The position numbers were made by a program, and so were the translations under genes. A stretch of 64,000 nucleotides of DNA from Calamus simplicifolius (taxonomy: Eukaryota > Streptophyta > Magnoliopsida > Arecales > Arecaceae), in the NCBI GenBank assembly GCA_900491605.1, contig UESW01001880.1, forward strand, positions 35,315 through 99,314, written 5' to 3'. Position 1 is the first letter of the stretch. Each line of letters opens with the position of its first letter. The notes beneath the pieces are model-generated. The model had not been told where the DNA came from. It worked only from the letters and a program-made list of their open reading frames with translations, and searched no databases. Positions 44,215 through 54,607 of this stretch are shown here, piece after piece.

Positions 44215-44850
44215 TTAACGATCTGGGAGCTCCCATGCCTCCCCGGATAACCCGCCGGAGAGGGAGCACCGGACGGGAATGCCGCCGGCTCTCACAAAAA
44301 AAAAAAAAAAAATTAATTGCTTAACGGGGAAGGGAGACGGCGGGCCGCCGGCTCCCTTCCTCGTTCTCATGCCGGGCCGCCGCCGGCATGGGAGCTCCCA
44401 TGCCGGGACAACCCGCCGGAGAGGGAGCTCCCGGCGGGAATGCCGCCGGCACTCACAAAAACAAAAAAAAATTTTTTTCTTAACGGGAAGGGAGCCGGCG
44501 GCCCAAAAAAAAAAAAAAAAAAAATTGCTTAACGGGAAGGGAGCCGGCGGCCCGCCGGCTCCCTTCCTCGTTCTCATGCCGGGCCGCCGCCGGCATGGGA
44601 GCTCCCATGCCGGGACAACCCGCCGGAGAGGGAGCTCCCGGCGGGAATGCCGCCGGCACTCACAAAAACAAAAAAAAAAAAATTTTTCTTAACTAGAAGG
44701 GAGCCGGCGGCCCAAAAACAAAAAAAAAAAAAATTGCTTAACGGGAAGGGAGCCGGCGGCCCGCCGGCTCCCTTCCTCGTTCTCATGCCGGGCCGCCGCC
44801 GGCATGGGAGCTCCCATGCCGGACAACCCGCTCCGCCGGTACCTCCCATG
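44215..44850. repeat. 207-bp tandem repeats of GC-rich hairpins and A-tracts
   Basis: GGGAGCTCCCATGCC recurs at about 44227, 44390, 44597 and 44804; the last two intervals are 207 bp. Each unit includes GAGCCGGCGGCCCGCCGGCT and GCCGGCATGGGAGCTCCCAT palindromes and two poly-A runs of 11-22 bases. The array lies inside the predicted 5' UTR intron of the PMD gene. Confidence 0.88.
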
Positions 44851-44999
44851 CCGGTAAGTAAAAAAAAAAAAAAAAAGAGACTTACCTCGCCGGAGATCCG
44901 CCGGGAAGGAGGGTGGAGGAGGAGCTCCGCCGGAGATTCGCTCCGCCGGGATTCGCCGGGATCAATGGTGGAGGGCGGGAGGGGGGGGGGCGCGGGTTG

Positions 45000-45163
45000 A
45001 GGGTGGGTGTGCTGAGTGATTTTGAGGGGTGAAAGGGTGTGAGGGTAGTTTAGGGATTAAGAAAATATGGATGGGTGTAGTGAGTAACAATGTGGGTGTA
45101 CTTAATAAATTTTTTTTTTTTTTTTAATGCGGGTGCTGAGATATTTGGTGGGCGCGAATAGAA
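45000..45163 (-). repeat. Right terminal inverted repeat (degenerate)
   Basis: The reverse complement begins TTCTATTCGCGCCCACC and includes ACACCCACATTG and CTACACCCATCC. A T-run at 45111-45125 interrupts it. Confidence 0.5.
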
Positions 45164-45642
45164 TTTCCCCTCGTCCTGTTCCGCTCCTTCCCCAAGGAAA
45201 TCTTCCTCCGTGACTCGCCTCTTTCTCCAAGGTGATGCAGACCATAAGCAGTGTTATATATATATATATATATATAAAGTTTCAAGTGGCGAGTACATCT
45301 ACTAAAAGTGGGGAGCCTCTTCATCATACTCATACTTCTAAACTTTATTTAGCTATTATTCTTCTTCTTATAACGTCTCTTTCAGTACCAGGTCTGCTGC
45401 AAGACGAGGTCCCACTCGGCGAATAATTGGAATTATATTTATTCGGCTTCTGCGTTGCTTACAGCGAGAAAAACCTCTAAATAAATAAATCGCCGTCCTT
45501 TGCCGTATAAAATCGGCCAGCAGGCGTCCCCACCTCTAAACAACGCCCCCCATTTTATTCCTTTCCACGAGACTGCATGGCCCTCCTTCCATGTGGTTCT
45601 TGGTGGAAGATCGATAGATACACACCCACGACCCAACCGTCG

Positions 45643-45676
<34 letters not shown>

Positions 45677-46483
45677 GGCAACGCTCCCACAGTCCCGGCC
45701 CTTCTCCAATGCTCGACTCCGAGCTCCCTCCCAACCCGTCCATTCGGGCATTCCCACTACGGAACAAAACTTCTACCGCCATGTAATTACGCCTTTTCTA
45801 CAGTGTTGATTGATAGATTAAATCGTGGGTTATTAGTTATTACCACGTCCGCGTCAACCGGTCATTTTGATATAATCCCGCCCGGTCTCGCTCTCTCTAC
45901 TAACTCATGAATGCTTCGAGCCCCGCCAATCCAGCCCATCTTATTCGGCCTCCCCCACCCGAGACAAGAAAAGAAGGATGGAAAGAATACAAATATTTTT
46001 CCGCGTCTTGCTATCTATCACTCTCGGTTCATCCTAGTCCTACACTACAGTGCATAAAGTTACTGCGCTGCTCTGTAGCCTGTACTTTTTTCTTTCTTTT
46101 TTTTATCTCTCCTCCTCTTCGTCCCACTTTCCGCCACCCAGTCACCCTCCTCCACTCTGTCCCCCACCGCTCATGCCTAAATAATTCCAAACAACACTCT
46201 CCATTTCTCTCGCCATCCCGTACCTTGCACCACTCACAGACATCTCAACCCTCTCAAATAAACAAATATTTGTGATGATTTTTAAATCTTCAGACAAAAC
46301 ATCCTGCATCTTGCTCTCTGCCTCTAGTTCCTTCTCGTCTCCTTTCCTCCACGGGTTAGAGGAGAGGTAGAGGGGGGAGGCAAAGGAATATATAGAAGGA
46401 GGAGGAAAAAAAAAGGAATCATACCGTTGCTCTGCTCCTCCTCCTCGCCATTAGGCAGGCCATTATTTGGACGGGGAAACACC

Positions 46484-46514
<31 letters not shown>

Positions 46515-46527
46515 CAGTTCTTTCACG
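45164..46527 (+). promoter_or_regulatory. Formin upstream region and 5' UTR
   Basis: About 1.36 kb lies between the Mutator-like element and the formin start codon. It holds (TA)n at about 45255-45277, (GA)n at 45646-45675, a TATA-like TATATAG at 46389-46395 and a CT-rich tract (46483-46505) just before the ATG. A TATA at that place would give a 5' UTR of roughly 100 nt. CT-rich leaders are common in plant genes. Short ORFs in this stretch have no recognisable domain. Confidence 0.5.
46389..46395 (+). promoter_or_regulatory. TATA-like box of the formin gene
   Basis: TATATAG lies 133 bp upstream of the ATG and is followed by a purine-rich then CT-rich leader. Position and sequence fit; there is no direct evidence of use. 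Confidence 0.4.
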
Positions 46528-49500
46528 ATGCCAGCTCCTTCTTTCTTCTTCCTCTTCCTGTTGTTATTCTCCACCGCGGCGATATCATCCGACACGCCCA
46601 TTCCCCGGCGGGCCCTCCACCTGCCCTTCTTCCCCGTGGCCACCCCACCGCCGGCCCAACCACCCTCCCCATCCTTGCCGAAATACCCCTCCTCCTCCAA
46701 CTCCCATCCCTTCTTCCCATTCTACACCGCACCACCTCCCCCTTCCGCTTCTTCCTCCCCGGCTGCTGTTTCCTCCCTCCCCGCCAACATCTCCTCCCTC
46801 ATCTTCCCCAATTCCAATTCTGCCCCTCCCCGCCACCCTTCCGCCGCCAAGCTTGTCCCCGCCGTCGCCCTCCCCCTCCTCGCCCTCTCCCTCCTCGCTC
46901 TCTCCCTCGCATTCTTTATCCGCCGCCGCCGCCGCCACGGCGCCTCCCACGATGACAAGACCTCTCGCTCCGACAGCATGCGCCTCTTCCCCCCCGGCTC
47001 CGCCGCCTCCGACGGCCCCAAACCCCCGCCCTCCGACTTCCTCTACCTCGGCACCCTCGTCAACTCCTGTGCCAACGCCGTAGCCATCGAACCCTCCCCC
47101 GCAGCCACCGCCACCGTCCCCCAGACCAACACCACTCCCTACCGGAAGCTCGGCTCGCCGGAAATCCATCCCCTCCCCCCCTTATCTCGCCACGCCCGTC
47201 GCGGGTACGGGAATGCCGATGGTGCTTGCTCCTCGGAGGAGGAATTTTACTCTCCGAAAGGATCATCCGGCGACAAGGAGAGCTCTCGGCAGACTTTCAC
47301 CGCCGCCGCTGCCGCAATGGAGAAATGTGGGTCACGGAGCCCCACGCTGAGCACGCCTTCGTACCCGTCGTCCAATTCGGCGTCTTCTCCGAGTCCGTCG
47401 TCGCCGGCGGCTTCGTCACCTCCTGTCCGATCGAGCCTGGCGCGATCCAGCGTTAGATCTCTGAAATCCAGATCCGAGAAGGCTGAGTTTATCGACCTCG
47501 AGGTTCCACCACCACCGCCGCCTCCGCCCCCGCCGCGGCTGAGACCGCTGACCCCTTCTCCCCCGAAGAGGAAACCCCCTTCATCCTCCCCACCTTATTC
47601 ACCGTTGGAGAAGGATCAAGATAGAAACTTTAGGATCTCGGACATCTCTAACCCAAATTTGCGGTCGCCACAGAGAATTGGGGACTTCTCGAGGAACCAA
47701 TTCGCTGTTAGCTCCACGCAGAGGCAAGCCCCGCCGCCACTGAGGCAGGGCCCACCGCCACCGCCGCCGTCAAGGCAAGCTGCCCCGTCACCGCCGCCGC
47801 CGCCACCACCTCCGCCACCGCCACCGGTTGGGTACTGGGAGAGTCGGGTCCGAAAGCCACAAGCTAGCCAGCCTCCAGTTCTCGCTCCTCCCAGACCTAC
47901 TGGAACGAAGAATTCTTCAGCAGCGACTTTTCCAGCAGAATCTCCGGTGAATTCGGAGGCAGTGGAGAAGACTGAGGAGACCCCTCGCCCAAAGTTGAAG
48001 CCTTTGCACTGGGATAAGGTCCGGGCGAGCTCCGATCGAGCAATGGTGTGGGATCAGTTGAAATCGAGCTCATTCCAGTAAGACTTTGAACTTTAGATCT
48101 CTTCCTTTTTTCTGAATTTCATCACAAATATTGCCATAAACATGCTTCCTTATTTGAACTCCTTTCACCGGTTTCTTGTCTGATCTATTGACAGAGTAAA
48201 TGAGGAGATGATTGAGACTTTGTTTGTTTGCAATGCAACAAACACAACCCTAAAGGAGACAAACAAGGCCAAGTGCTTCCTACTCCGAATGAAGAGAACA
48301 GGGTTCTTGATCCGAAGAAGTCTCAGAACATTGCTATTCTACTAAGGGCCCTGAATGTGACCAAGGAGGAAGTCTGTGAAGCCCTATCAGAAGGTGAGAC
48401 ACGAAACCTCTTAAGCCATTTGCTCTGTATCTCATTTTTGTCTAATTGCATTGGCATGTTCTAGGCCAGTGCTTCTTTTTACTAATTAGATTTGATCGCC
48501 TTTTAGGAATTGTTTGTGCCAGTCTTTCTTCCAGCATTTGGAATATGAAGGCACTGAGAAAAATATTATTCAAGAATGTTGATTTTATTTTTCACCCACC
48601 TGTTCAAGCAGATCAACTATAGTCTTTCTCAGTCTTAGTGTATGTTGGAATAGATCATCTGATTCTTTAATTTTAATTTTACAAGCTGCTATTGCTAGCA
48701 AAAAAGAAAAAGAATAACATAATGCTTTTGGAGAAGCTGAGCTGATCAAAAGATGATGAGAAATGGTGCGATGGAATTTACGTGTAGCCTATCTATCTCC
48801 TTTCTTGTTTGCCTCCAAAAAGGTTGCTGGCCTATAATTTAGTCAAAGATTAGAGGTTCTTTTTTTTTTTTTTTTTGTTGGTCTAAGTTATCACGTTTCC
48901 TCTCAATGATTATATCATTATTAAAGAACATCAGTTCACTTCTTTTGTCTCAGTGAGCTTCCTAATCTCTAATCTGGGAATTGTGGCAGCAAGGTTTTAA
49001 CTAGACTTTAGTTGTGGAAACTCTTATCTATAATGTCATATTCTTTATTCGGGAGTGTAACATTTGGACAATGGGAATGCTAGTGTGTTTGAGGCATTTG
49101 ATAGAAGCACCCCTTAAAATAGGCTACAATTTTCTGTATCTGGCAGCATGCCAATGGTTTGATAGATGCCAAGCAAAAAGTAAAAGATGTTTTGTTCTCC
49201 TAATTTAGCACTACCTACATTGCAAAACACATATTTCTCTTCAATCATATAAAATTGTCCACTGGGATTTATAAATTAAAGGAACAACAAGTGTTATTGA
49301 AGTAACTAGTTACATCAGGAATCAGTAGTTCGTCACATTGCATACTCTTGGTGAAGAGATCAACGGCTGAAGCATAGCTTGGAAATTTAAGTCAAAATGC
49401 TAGTTAAATAAAACAGATGCTTGGTGGCAATGTGTTTGCTGATAATGATTGCAGGAAGTCAACTCAGCATATCATAAATGATTTCAGTAAGGAATCCAAC

Positions 49501-52500
49501 GGATCTAAAATGTCCAGGATCTTTCTGCATGATGCTTTGCCCCATTATCTTGGCATTATATTGTTTAACCTAGATATTAATTGACAAAGAAACAAAACGA
49601 ATTTAGTTGAGATAATTGAAATTTAGAGTCAGTCTGGTTTGATTGATGACTGCATCAGACTAAAAAGTTTGTCATGTGACAATTGTATCTTTTCATGTTT
49701 TCTTTTTGTCATGTATAAATGAAGTGTAATATCAAGTAGCATGCTTGTATTTTAAGTACTTATGTTTATGGATTTGATGATACCATCCATGTTATCTTCT
49801 TTGACCTTTGTCTGTCTAGGAATACTACAACTCCCCAAAGTATTTGATGCAGAAAGGGGAGCATATTACTGCCAACTTTTTTTTTCTCTGAACCATTTGT
49901 TTTTAGCCCTTGAGTTGTTGAAAGTCTTCAATACATCAATCTTAACTTAGATTCAGAGGGTTTTTTGGATAGTTTTGTGCTTGATTATTTACTAATATCT
50001 GTTTTGTCGAGTCATTGCAGGCAATACAGATAGCTTAGGAACTGAGCTCTTGGAGACCTTGCTAAAGATGGCTCCAAGCAAAGAAGAAGAGCTTAAATTG
50101 AAAGAGTACAAAGATGACTCCCCAGTCAAGCTTGGTCCTGCAGAAAAGTTTCTTAGGCGGTGCTTGATATACCTTTCGCTTTTAAGAGAGTAGATGCAAT
50201 GCTTTACATTGCTAATTTTGATTCAGAGGTCAATTATCTTAAGAAGTCCTTCGAAACTCTTGAGGTAAATCTAATTCTTTGCATTGTTTTTACATTAATT
50301 CTATTCTGGATATATAAAAAAAGTGAACTTTTCCATGCAGTGATTAAAAGAATTTGGTTGGTTTATTAATAAACAAAATCAGGATCTTCCTTGCTTTAAT
50401 AATCAGGCTGTGACCTGAGAGTCAGGACTTATGGTTAAGGTTGCATGCCTTGGGACCGTTTGGCCTCTCGGCATAGACTATACCATGGACAACTTTTATT
50501 GATTTATATACTTTACAATTCTTAGATGTGTCCAGCTGCTTTTGATTCTTCTACCATCATGCAAAACTTGCATTGAAGTGACGCCATAGGTTATGCATTA
50601 TTCATGGCTTATTTAACTGAAGCTATAGAAAGGAGGTCTTGGGAGTTCAGATTGACAAAAGAACACTCAGATTAAACATAAATTGTTTACAAAAATAGAA
50701 GCTTTTAGTATTACTTTCCTAAATTTGAACAATTGACAAAAAATCAAGCACATTTTACTATAGTCTGACACTGATCGTAAAAGCATTAACTCTCAATAGA
50801 ATGATTGACCTCATTCAAAAGTCAAGTTCTTAATTGTTTTCCTCTCAAGTTGGTATGTTTGTATGCTGCTGCTACTGCCTCATCTCTTGACCTTCCCGTT
50901 ACACATAGCTGAACCAAAATTTAATAACTTATCTTCCTCCACCAAAAATTCATTGTGACTGATCTCATCCACCAATACTGTGCTCAAAATGAATTGGTGT
51001 GCAAAGAAGACATTTCATTTGGCATACAAATAATAACAAAAAAGCTTTAATTTTAAACTAGTTGAGGTTGGCATTCCATTGGGCATCTTAATATGAAATC
51101 TTATGCTTAACCAGCTGAAGCAAGACACTTAAGTTTTGACCTTTCTAATGGTGTAGACTACGGGAAATCATTATCTTATGAATAGATCAATACTATTTTA
51201 TATCTTGGTTTCTTATAGAATTTAGTTATCAACAAAGGAGAGCTTGAAAGCTAACTTGACAATATAATTGTGGTCTTCTAAATATAGCAAAAATTTTAGT
51301 GTCTTTTTTAGGAACTTTCCATGTCAACGTATGTGTAAAAACAAAGGTCTTTTTCAATCATGATGATAGATAATAATCATGGACACTGAAAGTATCTTTA
51401 TTAAATCATGTGGAAATTGAGTGGGGAATGTGAAAATTCATGGAACCACAAATTGGATGCATCCCATCATCACAAAAAACAAAGTAGGAGAAATTCTTTG
51501 AGAGCATATGGCTGGTGACTAAATGTTCATTGTGGCAGTCGAGAATTCTACATCTTGTGCAAAGTAGCAATCAAGAATTCTTTGAGAGCATATAGCTGGC
51601 GACTAAATGTAAATTATAGCAATGGAGAGCTCTACATCTTCTACAATATCCTATTTGAATTACAAATGAACTTATGCTTGTGTTTCCATGTAACACTTAA
51701 TAATTAGAACTTAATTTTCAGTTTCTAGTGTGTGTTTCCGACTTTCCATGTGTTCCTAGTTTTCTTGTCTTACCCACACATTCCATTTCTACTCCAGCTT
51801 CTAGCAAAGAACTGCTTCATTCGCAATTAGTTTCCTGGGTGCACAAAACAGCATAGAAACTCTAGCACCATGCATCTAAATTCTGAATTTGTCAGCATTA
51901 AAATTCAATCAGAACTTATATAAAGTAGTTAAGCTTGAGGTATCACTGGGTTGCAGGCATTTTTTTGGACTAACAAACTGCTTGCATTGCAATACGCAGG
52001 CAGCCTGTGATGATCTGAGAAACAGCAGATTGTTTCTGAAGCTTCTAGAGGCTGTTCTAAAGACTGGGAACCGCATGAATGTTGGTACCAACCGTGGTGA
52101 TGCCCGTGCCTTCAAGCTTGACACACTACTCAAGCTAGTTGATGTCAAAGGCACTGATGGCAAGACTACTCTCCTGCATTTTGTTGTCCAGGAAATCATC
52201 AGATCTGAAGGCTCCCGTCTTTCTGCCACCACCCCATCAGCTGCCAAAACCCAGGCAAATACTCTACGAGATGACCTTGAGTGCAGAAAGCTTGGCCTCA
52301 AAGCTGTGGCTGGTCTTGGGGGTGAGCTCAGCAATGTGAAGAAAGCAGCTACAATGGACTCTGAGGTGCTCAGCAGCTACGTCTCTAAACTTGCTGGAGG
52401 GATTGGGAAAGTAGCTGAGGTCTTAAGATTGAATGAAGCATCGAGTTCAAAAGATAATAGCCAGCGATTTCATGATGCTATGAGTGGGTTTTTAAAGAAG

Positions 52501-52814
52501 GCAGAGGACGAGATCATAAAGGTCCAGGCCCAAGAGACCGTTGCATTGTCTTTGGTCAAGGAAATAACTGAGTATTTCCATGGGAACTCGGCCAAAGAAG
52601 AAGCTCACCCTTTAGATTTTTCATGGTAGTCAGGGATTTTCTAGCCATCCTTGATCAGGTCTGCAAAGAGGTTGGAAGGATAAACGATCGCAGCATTGTC
52701 AGCTCAGCACGCCAGTTCCCGGTACCCGTGAATCCAACACTACCACAGGTATTCCCAAGGCTTCAGGCATTGAGGGCTGAAAGTTCTGATGAGGAGAGTT
52801 CATTGTCATCATAA
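46528..52814 (+). CDS. FH1: Formin-like protein, group I (AtFH1-like)
   Basis: Exons: 46528-48077, 48195-48393, 50021-50264 and 52000-52814, all with GT-AG introns. The product would be about 936 aa. It has a signal peptide (MPAPSFFFLFLLLFSTAAIS), a Pro-rich extracellular part and a membrane span at about 108-130 (VPAVALPLLALSLLALSLAF) followed by RRRRR. A polyproline FH1 with an 11-Pro run follows, then FH2 from about residue 489 (LKPLHWDKVRASSDRAMVWD) with KTGNRMNVGTNRGDARAFKL. Group I formins sit in the plasma membrane and nucleate and cap actin filaments. The ATG at 46528 is chosen because it gives the signal peptide. The frame is broken by apparent one-base losses in exon 2 (about 48235-48255), exon 3 (about 50156) and exon 4 (about 52612). 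All else is conserved, so these may be assembly errors. The symbol is by similarity; a closely related formin is possible. Confidence 0.88.
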
Positions 52815-53664
52815 GGCTTGACGCTTGGCGCTCTTGACTGACGACTCTTTCAGGCAGAAATTTGTGCTGGCTATCAGCTAGAAGTGCAGCGCCACATGGA
52901 ATCAAATGCCTCTTATTTACATTTTTCCCCCCTTGTAGAATATTAATGTAAAAGATTCTTGGAATTATTTATGCCTATATATATATATATATATACCGAA
53001 GGAATCCTAGATGAGAGAAATGTGGGGAAATTGGCTTTTCTTTGATTCGCGGATTATGTATATCTGTTGAAAGCTTTTCTTCTCAAAAGATTAATGGGCA
53101 ATAATAAGAAAAAAGTTTCAGTTGTATGGCTCATTGGTGACGAGCGGAAACTTTAACAGGATGGTTGATATGAACTAATGAGGCAGACATTATGTTCATT
53201 CCATCATGGTGTCATAGAGAGATCTTTGAAACTAAAGCCATTGGAGCCTAAAATTCATGCAAGCTACTTTTACTGAGATCAAAAGCCATAATATATGGTG
53301 GCTTAAGATGAAGCGGAATTCTAGCTATGGCTGCACTCCACCAGCGTGTGAACTGCTTTTCAGACATGACCTTAGCATGACCGGACATGCAAGCTTGATA
53401 TTATATATCGAGGCAGAAATCCTGAGCACCCTGTTGAATAAACTTAGTCCTGAAATATATTTAAACTATCCTACATGTCATGGTTAGACATGAGCATTGT
53501 TTCTTTGAGGTTAGCAGGACTTATTATGACCTCGCCTTCCCTCATTAGAAAAGAAAGAAATAGTTAAGAAACACAAACAATAGTAGTATAAGACACCATT
53601 TTTGGCCCGGTCAACTCAGGAGGCACTTGAGCAATACAAGATGATCTTAACATGCACAAGATTA

Positions 53665-53689
53665 GCTGCTGCTGCTGCTGCTGCTGCTG
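53665..53689. repeat. (GCT)n microsatellite
   Basis: Eight consecutive GCT units are followed directly by a T-run of about 11. Confidence 0.95.
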
Positions 53690-53704
53690 TTTTTTTTTTT
53701 GTGA

Positions 53705-54297
53705 AGCAATAAAGTTACAATGAACTGCATGGGCGCAAAATTATAATGGCTGTGCACAAAGTTGTTGGCCTATTGACAAAAAGCATGAATAAGAACCGGG
53801 ACAGCATATTTTAAATGTGAATTTTCATATTTTTTGTTCCTTTTCCATGTAAGTTTCGATTTACCATGGAGCAATGAAATTTGGCAGGCTCTGATCCTTT
53901 TTCCAAGTAAATGTTAATTTATCACCAAGCAATTATTAGCCGGTTGACAGAAGGCATGAATAACCCTGACAGTATATTTTGGATGTATTAGATTATGACA
54001 TTCATACAGGTCGCAAAAGTGGCATGTTAAATTTATTAATTTCTTCTATAACTAGTATCACTACTTAAAAAAAAATCATGATCATCATCAACATCTTAAT
54101 ATTGGAATTTTTTTATATTAATTTCTGTCATTACATAAAACTATCTTTTTGAGATTATTCATTGTATAAAACTATCAAAATGTGATTATGGCTGTGAAGA
54201 GTTTAGAAGCCGACCGGCTACCAGAGCATGAATATGCTTGATGGCATGAAATATGATTTATGGCATACAAATAACTCACAATCAGGTCATAAATCCT
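53705..54297. repeat. Dispersed repeat, copy 1
   Basis: It shares with 60577-61637 the strings CATGGGCGCAAAATTATAAT, GGATGTATTAGATTATGA, TTATTAATTTCTTCT and AAATAACTCACAATCAG, in the same order and orientation. It lies just downstream of the thioesterase gene; the other copy lies upstream of it. The family was not identified. The copies are diverged by point changes and, in copy 2, by an insertion. Confidence 0.85.
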
Positions 54298-54607
54298 GGT
54301 GCAACTTGATAGTTTGACAAGCAGATTAGGCAGAAAAATTCAAGGCCATAGTCACCAACAAAAGCTTTCTCTGAGAATAACAGCAACCAGGGGCAAGGGC
54401 ACAAATAAAAGAGGCTAATGGTAATATCTAAAATAATAGGTTTCACTGAATCTTTCTCATCAGAATAGCATCTAATTGCAATGACGAGATGGATTCTCCC
54501 TCTATTTCTAAAAATACATGCTGCTCCTTATTTACTGCTAGATTATTCAGAATTGAGTATTTCAAGTCGTGGCACTACCATCTTGCCTTTCATTACTAGA
54601 TTATGAA

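Larger units (their letters stand above)
39785..45163. mobile_element. Mutator-like element carrying a plant mobile domain gene
   Basis: The left end reads TTCTATTGGCACCCAAAGAT. The reverse complement of the right end reads TTCTATTCGCGCCCACCAAA. Both continue into related sequence rich in ACACCCAC (39805-39900 and 45000-45110 inverted). These look like long degenerate terminal inverted repeats. Inside are two convergent spliced genes, one encoding a plant mobile domain (PMD), which is known both in host MAIN-type proteins and inside transposons including MULEs. A clear 9-bp duplication is not seen: CTCCTCGTC on the left and CCCCTCGTC on the right are similar but would require different ends. 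No transposase was recognised, so it would be non-autonomous. Confidence 0.55.
52815..54607. other. Intergenic region between two convergent genes
   Basis: It includes the formin 3' UTR (a possible AATATTAATG poly(A) signal near 52940), a (TA)n run (52977-52993), a (GCT)n trinucleotide run (53665-53689) followed by poly-T, and the first copy of a dispersed repeat (53705-54297). No gene is supported in it. Confidence 0.5.

Noticed and set aside
39771..45175. Exact 9-bp target-site duplication for the Mutator-like element
   Set aside because: CTCCTCGTC and CCCCTCGTC match 8 of 9, but using them would place the element ends away from the best inverted-repeat match, so I do not claim it.
46419..47266. 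Gly/Arg-rich minus-strand ORFs over formin exon 1
   Set aside because: They are shadows of a GC-rich, Pro/Ser-coding exon.
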